Below are positions 26,526 through 36,067 of a DNA stretch of 64,000 nucleotides, one piece after another. The translations under genes were made by a program, and so were the position numbers. Source of the stretch: Paraburkholderia rhizosphaerae (GTDB lineage Bacteria; Pseudomonadota; Gammaproteobacteria; Burkholderiales; Burkholderiaceae); the NCBI RefSeq assembly GCF_004366595.1, contig NZ_SORE01000002.1:310001-374000 (forward strand), written 5' to 3'. Positions within the stretch are counted from its first letter, which is position 1. Every line of letters begins with the position of its first letter. The notes under the pieces are model-generated. The model saw only the letters and a program-made list of their open reading frames with translations. It was not told where the DNA came from and did no database searches.

Positions 26526-28133
26526 ATGCCGGTCATCGAAACGAAATTGAACCCGCGCTCAGACGATTTCCGCGCGAACGCAGCTGCGCTCGAAGCGCTC
26601 GTCGCCGATCTGCGCGACAAGATCGCAAAGCTCGCACTCGGCGGTGGCGAGGCCGCGCGCGACAAGCACATATCGCGCGGCAAGCTTCTGCCACGCGAGC
26701 GTCTCGCACAGTTGCTCGACCCCGGCACGCCGTTTCTTGAGCTGTCGCAACTCGCCGCGTTCGGCATGTACAGCGACGATGCACCGGGCGCCGGTGTAAT
26801 CACGGGCATCGGGCGTGTCGCCGGACAGGAATGCGTGATCGTCTGCAACGATGCGACGGTTAAGGGCGGCACCTACTACCCGGTTACGGTCAAGAAGCAC
26901 GTGCGTGCGCAGGAGATCGCGGCGGAAAATCGCCTGCCGTGTGTGTATCTGGTCGATTCCGGCGGCGCGAATCTGCCGAATCAGGATGATGTGTTTCCCG
27001 ATCGGGATCACTTCGGACGGATCTTCTATAACCAGGCGAACCTGTCCGCCGCGGGTATTCCGCAGATCGCCGTCGTGATGGGGTCGTGTACCGCCGGCGG
27101 TGCGTATGTGCCTGCGATGAGCGATGAGTCGATTATCGTGAAGAACCAGGGCACGATTTTCCTCGGCGGTCCGCCGCTTGTGAAAGCCGCAACCGGCGAA
27201 GAAGTCAGCGCGGAAGATCTCGGCGGCGGCGATGTCCATACGCGACTATCGGGCGTCGCGGATCACCTCGCGCAAAACGACGCGCATGCGCTTGCGATTG
27301 CGCGCAGCATCGTCGCGAACCTGAACCGGCGCAAGGATGTACCACTTGCACTGCAAGAGCCGAAGCCGCCGCGTTACGACCCGGCAAGCCTCTACGGTGT
27401 GATTCCGGTCGACACGCGCAAGCCGTTCGATATCCGCGAAGTGATCGCGCGCATCGTCGACGATTCCGCTTTCGACGAATTCAAGGCTCGCTACGGTACG
27501 ACGCTCGTTACCGGCTTCGCGCACATCTGGGGACATCCGGTCGGCATTGTCGCGAACAATGGCATTCTCTTTTCCGAGTCGGCGCTAAAGGGCACGCATT
27601 TCATCGAGCTCTGCTGCCAGCGCAAGATCCCGCTCGTGTTTCTGCAGAACATCACAGGCTTTATGGTGGGCCGCAAGTACGAGAACGAAGGGATTGCCCG
27701 CAACGGCGCGAAGATGGTGACTGCCGTCGCCACGGCGAAGGTGCCGAAGTTCACGGTGATCATCGGTGGCTCGTTCGGCGCGGGCAATTACGGGATGTGT
27801 GGCCGCGCGTATTCGCCGCGTTTTCTGTGGATGTGGCCGAACGCGCGCATTTCGGTGATGGGTGGTGAGCAGGCGGCATCGGTGCTCGCAACGGTGAAGC
27901 GCGACGGCATCGAAGCCAAGGGCGGCGCATGGAGCGCCGCCGAAGAAGAGGCGTTCAAGCAGCCGATCCGCGCGCAATACGAACATCAAGGTCACCCGTA
28001 TTACGCGAGCGCGCGCCTGTGGGACGACGGGGTGATCGATCCGGCGCAAACGCGTGACGTGCTCGGCCTCGGTCTGTCCGCTGCGATGAATGCGCCGATC
28101 GAGGAGACGCGCTTCGGCGTGTTCAGGATGTGA
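26526..28133 (+). CDS. liuB: Methylcrotonyl-CoA carboxylase carboxyltransferase (beta) subunit
   Basis: A 535-residue carboxyltransferase of the crotonase-like fold with two related halves: the first with [14 protein letters not shown] and [17 protein letters not shown], the second with [14 protein letters not shown] and [16 protein letters not shown]. The two Gly-rich oxyanion loops place biotin and acyl-CoA. With the biotin subunit at 29095 it carboxylates 3-methylcrotonyl-CoA to 3-methylglutaconyl-CoA. Length and motifs fit MccB/LiuB better than the propionyl-CoA enzyme, and the neighbours agree. Confidence 0.93.
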   Translation: MPVIETKLNPRSDDFRANAAALEALVADLRDKIAKLALGGGEAARDKHISRGKLLPRERLAQLLDPGTPFLELSQLAAFGMYSDDAPGAGVITGIGRVAGQECVIVCNDATVKGGTYYPVTVKKHVRAQEIAAENRLPCVYLVDSGGANLPNQDDVFPDRDHFGRIFYNQANLSAAGIPQIAVVMGSCTAGGAYVPAMSDESIIVKNQGTIFLGGPPLVKAATGEEVSAEDLGGGDVHTRLSGVADHLAQNDAHALAIARSIVANLNRRKDVPLALQEPKPPRYDPASLYGVIPVDTRKPFDIREVIARIVDDSAFDEFKARYGTTLVTGFAHIWGHPVGIVANNGILFSESALKGTHFIELCCQRKIPLVFLQNITGFMVGRKYENEGIARNGAKMVTAVATAKVPKFTVIIGGSFGAGNYGMCGRAYSPRFLWMWPNARISVMGGEQAASVLATVKRDGIEAKGGAWSAAEEEAFKQPIRAQYEHQGHPYYASARLWDDGVIDPAQTRDVLGLGLSAAMNAPIEETRFGVFRM

Positions 28134-28188
28134 TGAGCGGAATGTAACGCGCAGTCTGCAACGGCACCTGTGCAAGGAGTGTCGAATC

Positions 28189-28983
28189 ATGATTGAAAAG
28201 AAGCCCCAGACGCTGATTGTCGAATTCGCACATCAGGTGGCGACGGTAACGCTGAATCGCCCGGAAGTGCGCAACGCGTTCAACGAAGCGATGATCGTTG
28301 AACTCACAACGGTGTTTCGCGAACTGAGCGAGCGCGATGACGTGCGAGCAGTCGTGCTAGGCGCGAACGGCAAGGCGTTTTGCGCGGGCGCGGACCTGAA
28401 CTGGATGAAGCAGATGGCCGGCTACTCGGATGACGATAACCATGCAGACGCATTACGCCTTGCCGACATGCTGCGCTCGATCTACCGCTGCGGCAAGCCG
28501 GTCATCGCCCGCGTGAACGGCGACGTCTACGCGGGTGGGATGGGCCTGATCTGCGCGTGCGACATCGTGATCTCGGTAGATACCGCACACTTCTGCCTGT
28601 CCGAAGCGCGCCTCGGCCTGATTCCCGCAACGATCGCGCCTTACGTGATTCGCGCGCTCGGCGAGCGCGCATCGCGCCGCTACTTTGCGACCGCTGAGCA
28701 GTTCGACTGTGCGACCGCGCTGCGTCTGGGCTTCGTCAGCGAAGCCGTGACTGAGGACAAACTCGACGACGCGGTACAGCAACTCGCCGCGATTCTCTGC
28801 TCGAACGGACCGCGCGCGGTACGCGCATGCAAGCAACTCGTGCAGGACATCGCGGGCCGCGAGATCGACACCGCGCTGATCGAAGACACGGCCGTGCGCA
28901 TTGCACAAGTGCGCGCGAGTGCCGAAGGGCGCGAAGGCATCGCGTCGTTCCTCGAGAAGCGCGCACCGGCGTGGCGCAACTGA
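28189..28983 (+). CDS. liuC: Methylglutaconyl-CoA hydratase (enoyl-CoA hydratase family)
   Basis: A 264-residue crotonase-fold enzyme with the oxyanion motif GKAFCAGADLNWMKQM and a second loop GGMGLICACDIVIS followed by LSEARLGLIPATIAPYV, as in LiuC. It hydrates 3-methylglutaconyl-CoA to HMG-CoA in leucine breakdown. The ATG at 28189 follows AAGGAG with suitable spacing. The final HMG-CoA lyase (liuE) is not in this operon; after liuD the next gene is convergent. Confidence 0.9.
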   Translation: MIEKKPQTLIVEFAHQVATVTLNRPEVRNAFNEAMIVELTTVFRELSERDDVRAVVLGANGKAFCAGADLNWMKQMAGYSDDDNHADALRLADMLRSIYRCGKPVIARVNGDVYAGGMGLICACDIVISVDTAHFCLSEARLGLIPATIAPYVIRALGERASRRYFATAEQFDCATALRLGFVSEAVTEDKLDDAVQQLAAILCSNGPRAVRACKQLVQDIAGREIDTALIEDTAVRIAQVRASAEGREGIASFLEKRAPAWRN

Positions 28984-29094
28984 CGTGCGCACACCGGGCG
29001 ACGCACCGCAACGATCGCAACCATCGCATCACGCGATATCCGCCACAAACCCGCGACGAACGAGCAACGAACCCACAGCGCCAAGGCAAAACTC

Positions 29095-31122
29095 ATGTTC
29101 AACAAGATCCTGATCGCGAACCGGGGCGAAATTGCGTGCCGCGTCGCCGCCACCTGCAAGCGGCTCGGCATCGCAAGCGTGGCAGTCTATTCCGATGCCG
29201 ACGCGAATGCCAAGCACGTCGCGGCCTGCGACGAGGCGGTGCATATCGGCGGGTCAACGGCGTCGGAAAGCTATTTGCGCATTGAGCGGATCATCGACTC
29301 AGCGCGCGCGAGCGGTGCGCAGGCCGTGCATCCTGGCTATGGTTTTCTGTCGGAAAACGAAGACTTCGCGCAGGCGTGCAAAGCGGCGGGCATCGTTTTC
29401 ATCGGGCCGCCGGTGGACGCAATCGCGGCCATGGGGTCGAAGGCGGCGGCGAAGGCATTGATGCACTCGGCCGCAGTGCCGCTCGTGCCGGGCTACCACG
29501 GCGACGATCAGGACCCTGAGCTGTTGCGGCGTGAAGCCGACGCGATTGGCTACCCGGTGCTGCTGAAAGCGAGCGCGGGCGGTGGCGGCAAGGGCATGCG
29601 CGTGGTCGAGCGTGGCGAAGATTTCGCGGCGGCGCTCGCGTCATGTAAACGCGAAGCGGCGAGCAGCTTCGGTAACGATCGGGTGCTGATCGAAAAGTAT
29701 CTGACGCGGCCGCGCCACGTCGAAGTGCAGGTGTTCGCCGATATGCACGGCGCAGCGGTCTACCTGTTCGATCGCGATTGCTCGGTGCAGCGACGCCATC
29801 AGAAAGTGCTGGAAGAAGCGCCCGCGCCGGGGCTTTCCGACGCGTTGCGTCGCGCGATGGGCGAAGCGGCGGTCGCGGCGGCGCGGGCGGTCGGTTATGT
29901 TGGCGCTGGCACCGTCGAGTTCATCATGACCGGCAGCGACTTTTACTTCATGGAGATGAATACGCGGCTGCAGGTCGAGCATCCGGTGACCGAAATGGTG
30001 ACCGGGCATGATCTGGTCGAATGGCAGTTGCGAGTGGCGGCCGGCGAAGCGCTGCCGTGTGCGCAAGCGCAATTGCAGCTAGCCGGCCATGCAATCGAAG
30101 CGCGCATTTATGCGGAGCATCCGGCGCGCGGTTTTCTGCCGTCAACCGGCAAGCTAAAGCATTTGCGCATGCCTGAAGGCGTCGAATTCGCGCTCGCTGC
30201 GCTGCCCGGTGGACCGCGCGCGCGGGTACGCATCGACAGCGGCGTGCGCGAAGGCGATACGATCACGCCGTTTTACGACCCGATGATCGCAAAGCTGATC
30301 GTCTATGGCGCGACGCGTGCGGACGCGTTGCAACGGATGAGCCGTGCACTGCAAGCATGCGAAGTGGTGGGCCCGCATACGAATGTCGAGTTTCTACGGC
30401 GCATCGTTGCGAGCGAGCCGTTCGTGAGCGGCGATCTGGACACCGGGCTGATCGAGCGGCACCGCGACGCGCTGTTCGCGCCGGCCCAAAAGCCGCTCGA
30501 TGCGGCGCTTGCGCTCGCGTGCGCGGCGTTGCTCGAGCGCGAAGGCGATGCGGCGGGCGGCGCCGCAAGCGGCACATCGCCATGGGAAGCGCTGGCGCAT
30601 TGGCGGCTCAATAGCGGCTATCAGCGCACATTCAACTGGGTCGATGTCGAAAGCGATGCGCCGCTGGCGGTCACGTTCGCGCGCGATGGGGCCGAGCAGA
30701 CCCTCGAGCATGCGGGACGACGCGCGCCGTTCGCGTGGTGGGGCGGTGGCGAACCGCACGGATACGGCGCAACGCTGGGCAATTCGCGCGTGACGGGCCG
30801 CGTGTTTATCGACGGCGACATGTTTCATGTGTTCTGTCGCGGCGAGTCGCTAGCGTTCGAATGGCAGAATCTGCTCGCGCATGCGGCCGACGCCGAGCAT
30901 GGCGAAGGCCGCTTGACCGCACCGATGCCGGGCAAGGTCATTGCGGTGCTGGTCGAGCCCGGCGCGAAGGTGGAGAAGGGCGCGCCGCTGATCGTAATGG
31001 AGGCGATGAAGATGGAGCACACAATCGGCGCGCCGGCTGCGGGCATCGTCGCGGAAGTGCTGTATGCGGTCGGCGATCAGGTCGCGGATGGCGCGCAGCT
31101 GCTGGTGCTGGCGAGCGAGTGA
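29095..31122 (+). CDS. liuD: Methylcrotonyl-CoA carboxylase biotin-containing (alpha) subunit
   Basis: A 675-residue protein in the usual order: biotin-carboxylase N-domain (FNKILIANRGEIACRV), ATP-grasp domain (GGGGKGMRVV, then EMNTRLQVEHPVTEMVTG), carboxylase C-domain, a middle BT-like region, and a C-terminal biotinyl domain with EAMKMEH, where the Lys carries biotin. It fixes CO2 from bicarbonate on biotin and passes it to LiuB. It is the last gene of liuABCD and ends 24 bases before the stop of the convergent GntR gene. Confidence 0.93.
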   Translation: MFNKILIANRGEIACRVAATCKRLGIASVAVYSDADANAKHVAACDEAVHIGGSTASESYLRIERIIDSARASGAQAVHPGYGFLSENEDFAQACKAAGIVFIGPPVDAIAAMGSKAAAKALMHSAAVPLVPGYHGDDQDPELLRREADAIGYPVLLKASAGGGGKGMRVVERGEDFAAALASCKREAASSFGNDRVLIEKYLTRPRHVEVQVFADMHGAAVYLFDRDCSVQRRHQKVLEEAPAPGLSDALRRAMGEAAVAAARAVGYVGAGTVEFIMTGSDFYFMEMNTRLQVEHPVTEMVTGHDLVEWQLRVAAGEALPCAQAQLQLAGHAIEARIYAEHPARGFLPSTGKLKHLRMPEGVEFALAALPGGPRARVRIDSGVREGDTITPFYDPMIAKLIVYGATRADALQRMSRALQACEVVGPHTNVEFLRRIVASEPFVSGDLDTGLIERHRDALFAPAQKPLDAALALACAALLEREGDAAGGAASGTSPWEALAHWRLNSGYQRTFNWVDVESDAPLAVTFARDGAEQTLEHAGRRAPFAWWGGGEPHGYGATLGNSRVTGRVFIDGDMFHVFCRGESLAFEWQNLLAHAADAEHGEGRLTAPMPGKVIAVLVEPGAKVEKGAPLIVMEAMKMEHTIGAPAAGIVAEVLYAVGDQVADGAQLLVLASE

Positions 31123-31146
31123 TTCACCAAAGCGCACACGCTTAAG

Positions 31147-31914
31147 TTACTCAACGTGATTCAACACATCCAGCGCGGCCTTACACGCGCCCTGTAGTTG
31201 CGCACGCATCAAATCCTGCACCCGCGGATCATGTTTGACGATCGCGTCGCGAATCTGCACTGACTGCTCGTAAGACGAACGCATCCGCCCGCCACGCGCC
31301 ATCGCGATACGCCGAACACGCCGTACCGGCCCGATCAGCGCCGCATGGCTTTCCTGCAGCGTTTTGTTATCGGCGATCGTCATCACGACCGTATAGAAGC
31401 GGTCGAGCGCATCGACATAACTTGCGGGATCGTCGGCGGCGACGGCGGCTTTCATCGCGCTGACCACGTCGTCGAGCTGCGCGCGTCCGAGCGCGGTGAT
31501 GCGGTCCGCGGCCAATTGCACCGCAAGGCATTCGAGCGCCGAACGCACCGTATAAATCTCTTCGACATCACGCACAGTCACTGAGCGCACGAACGCACCG
31601 ATGCGCGGCAACACCATGACCAGACCTTCGCGCTCGAGTTGCGCGAACGCTTCGCGCATCGGCGTGCGGCTGACATTCAACTGCTTGGCGACTTGCACTT
31701 CCGACAGACGGCTGCCCGGCGCGAGCACGCCTTCGACAATTGCTTCGCGCAACGCCGGCACGACCACGCCTTCGCTCAATGAATCGCTGGTCGCGTGGAT
31801 AGTGCGCATGCGCGCGTGATACTTGCGGCCGATCGTATCGAGCGGGTCCACGGCGGCGACTTGTTGCGCGTCCGCCTTTTGTTTGTCCTTCCCGGCATTC
31901 TTTGCGGTTCGCAA
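31147..31914 (-). CDS. GntR-family (FCD subfamily) transcriptional regulator
   Basis: A 255-residue regulator. The winged HTH is complete (LAPGSRLSEVQVAKQLNVSR, then TPMREAFAQLEREGLV), and the C-terminal helical FCD domain has an RSALECLAVQLAAD helix and late Asp/His residues typical of metal- or ligand-binding FadR-like proteins. I took the TTG at 31914 behind GGGAG; an ATG at 31809 would give a more usual 220-residue length. It is divergent from the hydratase-MFS-dehydrogenase operon at 32148, whose promoter carries a perfect palindrome, and is presumably its regulator. Confidence 0.85.
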   Translation of the reverse strand: MRTAKNAGKDKQKADAQQVAAVDPLDTIGRKYHARMRTIHATSDSLSEGVVVPALREAIVEGVLAPGSRLSEVQVAKQLNVSRTPMREAFAQLEREGLVMVLPRIGAFVRSVTVRDVEEIYTVRSALECLAVQLAADRITALGRAQLDDVVSAMKAAVAADDPASYVDALDRFYTVVMTIADNKTLQESHAALIGPVRRVRRIAMARGGRMRSSYEQSVQIRDAIVKHDPRVQDLMRAQLQGACKAALDVLNHVE

Positions 31915-32086
31915 TTGGAGCTCCCTTCTCCTGTCCCGAGTTGCGGCCGATTTTGCAGCTGATTTGCAGCCGCATAGCAGTCGAATTCGACCTGAACGGC
32001 GCGCACGGTAACGCGCTCGAAATCGGTTCTGTGTCTGCCCGATCCTTCATCAACCCACGGTAATAACTGCTTCTCCGGCCTTGCGG

Positions 32087-32115
32087 TTGACACGGCGGGA
32101 TTGATTGAATACGCT
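32087..32115 (+). promoter_or_regulatory. Candidate promoter of the 32148 operon
   Basis: A consensus -35 TTGACA (32087-32092) and TACGCT (32110-32115) are spaced by 17 bases. The expected start site near 32122 lies inside the palindrome at 32114-32132, the usual layout for direct repression. Confidence 0.5.
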
Positions 32116-32132
32116 GTATACAGATTATACAG
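32114..32132. promoter_or_regulatory. Perfect palindrome, candidate GntR operator
   Basis: CTGTATA and TATACAG (7-base arms, no mismatch) around CAGAT. It overlaps the -10 box and expected start of the 32148 operon and lies in the region shared with the divergent GntR gene. The core GTATA/TATAC resembles operators of FadR/FCD-type regulators. Confidence 0.55.
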
Positions 32133-32147
32133 CACACAGGAGAGCAT

Positions 32148-32897
32148 GTGGATCACGTTTCTTTGCCGCAACCGGTACTGATCGAGAAGGCCGGCGCGGT
32201 GCTGACGTTCACGCTGAACAACCCGGAAGCGGGTAACGAAGTGACTGGCCCGATGTTCGACGCGATGATCGCCGCGTTGCGCAGTGAGGCTATCGAGCCT
32301 CGCGCGCGCGTGCTGCGGCTACGCGCGAACGGCAACGCATTCTGCAAGGGGCGCGAGCGCGCTGGCCGCGACGCCGCGTCGATTCACGCGGAAGTCGCGC
32401 GTCTGATCGAATTGAAAAAGATGCTGCGTAGCACATCGCTGATCACCGTCGCCGAAGTGCAGGGTGACGCATTCGGCTTCGGCTTTGGTCTCGCCATCCT
32501 GTGTGACTTCGCGATCGTGTCGAGCGACGCGCGCCTCGCGTTCCCCGAAATGAAAGCCGGCCTGCCGCCCGCCGCGATCATGGCGTACCTCGGCCGCTAT
32601 GCGTTGCCGAAGCAGGTGTTTCCGATGGTGCTGTTCGGCGATCCGATGACGCCCGCCGTCGCGCTCGACGCGGGCCTGATCACGCAGGTCGTCGCGTCCG
32701 ACGCGCTAAGCGGCGCGGCCGAGCAACTGGTCGAGCGGATCATCGCGCTGAACGAAGCGGGTGCGCGTCAATGCAAGGCGTTCTTCCAGGCGGCTGAAGA
32801 AAATGCACTCGAGCAGAACTTCCGCATCGCCACCGAAGCGCTGACCGTGACGAGCCTGCGGCTGATGCAAAGCAAAGCCGCGAGCGCCGGCCACTAA
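32148..32897 (+). CDS. Enoyl-CoA hydratase/isomerase family protein, atypical active site
   Basis: A 249-residue crotonase-fold protein. The first oxyanion loop reads NGNAFCKGRERAGRDA rather than the usual FCAGxDL. The second loop is GDAFGFGFGLAILCDFAIVS instead of GGG-rich, followed by FPEMKAGLPPAAIMAYL, which keeps one acidic residue. It probably acts on an acyl-CoA, but the reaction (hydration, isomerisation or retro-aldol) is open. The start is GTG, as the overlapping ATG at 32146 is out of frame; AGGAG lies 6 bases upstream. It begins an operon with an MFS transporter and an aldehyde dehydrogenase. Confidence 0.8.
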   Translation: MDHVSLPQPVLIEKAGAVLTFTLNNPEAGNEVTGPMFDAMIAALRSEAIEPRARVLRLRANGNAFCKGRERAGRDAASIHAEVARLIELKKMLRSTSLITVAEVQGDAFGFGFGLAILCDFAIVSSDARLAFPEMKAGLPPAAIMAYLGRYALPKQVFPMVLFGDPMTPAVALDAGLITQVVASDALSGAAEQLVERIIALNEAGARQCKAFFQAAEENALEQNFRIATEALTVTSLRLMQSKAASAGH

Positions 32898-33017
32898 ACC
32901 GCACCCAATGATTAGAGCGTCGGACGACACAATCGCCGACGCAACGATTGACTCAATTCCGGCCGCCATCCGCGGCCATGCAGAACAACAGATGGAAACC
33001 GGCTGGAGACGCAGAAC

Positions 33018-34415
33018 ATGAATGTGAATGCAGGTGCAAGACTCGACCGGCTGCCGATGTCCGGATTTCATCGCCGGATCATGTGGCTGATCGGCATCGG
33101 CATGTTTTTCGACGGCTTCGACATCTATGTTGCGTCGACCGTGCTGGGCGCGACGCTGAAGACAGGCTTTTCGACGCTCGCACAGAACGCGTTGTTCGTG
33201 TCACTGACGTTTCTCGGCATGATGCTCGGCTCGCTGATCACCGGCTTTCTCGGCGACCGTTTCGGCCGCCGTTTTACCTATCAGGTGAATCTGGCGCTGT
33301 TCGGGCTCGCATCGCTTGGCGCGGCGATTTCGCCGACGATGACCATGCTGATTGCGTGCCGCTTTCTGATGGGCATCGGTCTGGGCGCGGAGAATGTGGT
33401 CGGCTATTCCACGCTCGCCGAGTTTGTGCCGCCGCATAAACGCGGCCGGCTGCAAGGTCTGATGGCGGTGTTTGTCGTGACGGGCCTGCCGATCGCCGGA
33501 CTGATCGGTCTGCTTGTGATTCCCGCTTTCGGCTGGCGCGCGATGTTCGTGCTCGGCGGTATTGGCGCGCTTGGCGTGTGGTACGCGCGCAAGTCGCTGC
33601 CCGAGTCGCCGCGCTGGCTCGAAGCCGCGGGCCGCGAGCAGGAAGCCGAAGCGATTATGCAACGCATCGAAGGCCAGGTTGAAAGCGAACTGGGCAAGAA
33701 GCTGCCGCCACCGGCGATCGCGACCTCGAAGCCGGTGAACCCGAAGGCGATCGGCTTCGGCTCGCTGTTCACGGGCACGATGTTGCAGCGGATGATCGTC
33801 GGCTGCGTGTGTCTGATCGTGATCAACACGCTGCTGTACGGCTTCGTCACGTGGCTGCCGACGTTCTTCGTGCACCAGGGCTTCAGCATCGCGAAGTCGT
33901 TCGGCTATGCGCTCGTGATGTCGATCGGCGCGCCGATCGGTTCGGCAATCGGCGCCTTTACCGCCGATTCATGGGGTCGCAAGAAGACGATCATCATCGC
34001 GTCGGTGCTGGCGATTCTATTCGGCGCGATCTATCCGTTCGTCAGCAATCCGGTGTTGCTGCCGGTGGTCGGCTTCCTGCTGACCATTCCGATCTACGTG
34101 CTGGTCGCGCTGCTGTTCGCGGTGTACGTGCCCGAACTGTTCCCGACCGAAGTCCGTCTGCGCGCGTCCGGCATCTGTAATACGCTGGGACGTGGGGCCA
34201 CCATCGTGACGCCGTTCATCGTCGTCGCGCTGTTTGCGCAGCATGGTGTCGTCGGCGTGCTTGCGCTGATGATCGGCCTGCTGGCCGTTCAGATTGTCGT
34301 GGTTGCATGGCTCGGCGTCGAACCGACCGGCCAGCGCCTCGAAGACCTTCAACCGGGCGACGCGCTCGCGCACGACGGCGTCAATGCAGCCGCCCGGGTT
34401 TCGCCGCTCAAGTGA
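33018..34415 (+). CDS. MFS transporter (sugar/aromatic-acid porter type)
   Basis: A 465-residue, 12-helix major facilitator. After helix 1 comes GMFFDGFDIYVAS, with the Asp pair also seen in aromatic-acid porters. Loop 2-3 has GFLGDRFGRRFTYQ, the family signature, and helix 4 has RFLMGIGLGAENVVGYS, followed by EFVPPHKRGRLQG. The second half repeats the pattern, with DSWGRKKTII. It probably brings in the substrate (a carboxylate or sugar acid) of the flanking hydratase and dehydrogenase. It follows the hydratase by 120 bases and is 28 bases before the dehydrogenase. Confidence 0.88.
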   Translation: MNVNAGARLDRLPMSGFHRRIMWLIGIGMFFDGFDIYVASTVLGATLKTGFSTLAQNALFVSLTFLGMMLGSLITGFLGDRFGRRFTYQVNLALFGLASLGAAISPTMTMLIACRFLMGIGLGAENVVGYSTLAEFVPPHKRGRLQGLMAVFVVTGLPIAGLIGLLVIPAFGWRAMFVLGGIGALGVWYARKSLPESPRWLEAAGREQEAEAIMQRIEGQVESELGKKLPPPAIATSKPVNPKAIGFGSLFTGTMLQRMIVGCVCLIVINTLLYGFVTWLPTFFVHQGFSIAKSFGYALVMSIGAPIGSAIGAFTADSWGRKKTIIIASVLAILFGAIYPFVSNPVLLPVVGFLLTIPIYVLVALLFAVYVPELFPTEVRLRASGICNTLGRGATIVTPFIVVALFAQHGVVGVLALMIGLLAVQIVVVAWLGVEPTGQRLEDLQPGDALAHDGVNAAARVSPLK

Positions 34416-34443
34416 TTCAATGGAAAATGCAAGGAAAACCGCA

Positions 34444-35955
34444 ATGGATGCAGTCAACAAGCAGCACCTCGAAGCGCAGCTTCTGATCGATGGTGAATGG
34501 GTCGGCGCCGAAGGCGGGCGCACGATGGATATCGTGAACCCGGCGACGGGTGCGGTGATCGGCAGCCTCGCGGCAGCGTCGGAAGCGGATGTCGACCGCG
34601 CGGTGCGTGCCGGCCACGCGGCCTTCGAGCGCGGCGAATGGCGCGATATGCCAATCCAGCAGCGCGCGCGCATCATGAACCGTTTCGCCGATCTGTTCGA
34701 AGCGGACCTCGAGAACTTCTATAAGCTCGAAACGCTGAACAACGGCCGGCCGATCTCGGAGACGCGCGCGCAGATTTCGCGTCTGCCGCAGTTCTACCGC
34801 TATTTCGCCGCGCTGGCGCTGACGCGTCGCAGCGATGTGATTCCAATTGAAGGCCCGTACCTGTGCTACACGCAGCGCGTGCCGCTCGGCGTGGTCGCGC
34901 TGATGACGTCGTTCAACCATCCGCTGATGATTCTGTCGAAGAGCCTCGCGCCCGCGCTGGCGACGGGCAATAGCGTAGTCATCAAGGCTTCCGAACAGAC
35001 GCCGCTGACCACCGTGCGCCTCGTGCGTCTGCTCGAGGAAGCGGGCGTGCCGAAGGGCGTGGTGAACGTCGTAAACGGCGAGGGCCGTATTTGTGGCGCC
35101 GCGCTCGCGAAGCATGAACTGATCCGTAAGGTCGTGTTCACCGGCGGCACCGACGTGGGCCGCTCGATCGGCGAAGCGGCCGCGCGTACGTTCGCGCTGA
35201 CCACGCTCGAATTGGGCGGTAAGGGCGCGGTGATCCTGTTCGACGACATGGACCTCGAGCGCGCGGTCAACGGTGCCGCATTTGCGTCATTTATCGGTGC
35301 GGGGCAGACCTGTGTGTGCGGTGCGCGTATTCTCGTGCAGGAAACGATTTATCAACAGTTTATCGAGCGCTTCCGCACGAAGGCGGCTGGTATTCGCGTC
35401 GGCGACCCGGAAGACCCGAAGACGCAACTCGGCCCGGTTATCTCGGACCGTTCGCGTCAGCGCATTCTCGGCATGCTCGCGCGCGCGGAACAGGATGGCG
35501 CGAAGCTGCTGACCGGCGGCAAGATTCCGTCGCATCTGCCGCAAGGCTTCTATCTGGAACCGACGGTGCTGTACGACGTGAATCCGAAGTGCGAGATTGG
35601 CCAGGAAGAAGTATTTGGCCCGGTGACGGTCGTGATGCCGTTCAAGGACGAAGCGGACGCGCTGCGCATCGCCAACGATACGCAGTTTGGTCTTGCCGCG
35701 TCGGTGTGGACGCTCGACGTCGCGCGTGCGCATCGCGTGGCGAGCAAGCTCGAGTTCGGCATGGTGTGGGTCAACGACCATCACCGGCTCGACCCGGCTT
35801 CGCCGTGGGGCGGTTTCAAGAACAGCGGTGTGGGCCGCGAGACCGGCATCGAGTCGTTCGATCAGTTCAGCGAGCCGCGCGCGGTGACGATCAACACGAC
35901 GGGCAAGACGGTCGACTGGTATGCGGACGATGGTCAGTTGAAGCGCTTGAACTAA
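34444..35955 (+). CDS. NAD(P)-dependent aldehyde dehydrogenase
   Basis: A 503-residue aldehyde dehydrogenase with Asn158 (TSFNHPL), Glu256 (TLELGGKGAV) and the nucleophile Cys290 (GAGQTCVCG). It resembles the group that oxidises aromatic or short hydroxy aldehydes, but the substrate is not fixed. The ATG at 34444 has AAGGAAA in front; an earlier ATG at 34420 lacks one. It is the last gene of the operon and is followed by a strong terminator. With the crotonase-like enzyme it could form a CoA-dependent side-chain shortening route. Confidence 0.9.
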   Translation: MDAVNKQHLEAQLLIDGEWVGAEGGRTMDIVNPATGAVIGSLAAASEADVDRAVRAGHAAFERGEWRDMPIQQRARIMNRFADLFEADLENFYKLETLNNGRPISETRAQISRLPQFYRYFAALALTRRSDVIPIEGPYLCYTQRVPLGVVALMTSFNHPLMILSKSLAPALATGNSVVIKASEQTPLTTVRLVRLLEEAGVPKGVVNVVNGEGRICGAALAKHELIRKVVFTGGTDVGRSIGEAAARTFALTTLELGGKGAVILFDDMDLERAVNGAAFASFIGAGQTCVCGARILVQETIYQQFIERFRTKAAGIRVGDPEDPKTQLGPVISDRSRQRILGMLARAEQDGAKLLTGGKIPSHLPQGFYLEPTVLYDVNPKCEIGQEEVFGPVTVVMPFKDEADALRIANDTQFGLAASVWTLDVARAHRVASKLEFGMVWVNDHHRLDPASPWGGFKNSGVGRETGIESFDQFSEPRAVTINTTGKTVDWYADDGQLKRLN

Positions 35956-35999
35956 ACGGCGCGAGTAACGGGTTTAACCAAGGTAAGCAATAGTTTGAA

Positions 36000-36037
36000 A
36001 GGCCTGCGCCGCGTTGATGCGGCGTAGGCCTTTTTTT
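36000..36037 (+). terminator. Strong rho-independent terminator
   Basis: A 13-base stem (AGGCCTGCGCCGC with GCGGCGTAGGCCT, one G-U pair), a 6-base loop and a run of six or more T. It closes the 32148-35955 operon and lies between convergent genes, so it may also help stop transcription from the other side. Confidence 0.85.
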
Positions 36038-36067
36038 CATTGCTGCGACGTTTTCAAGGACGGTGGA

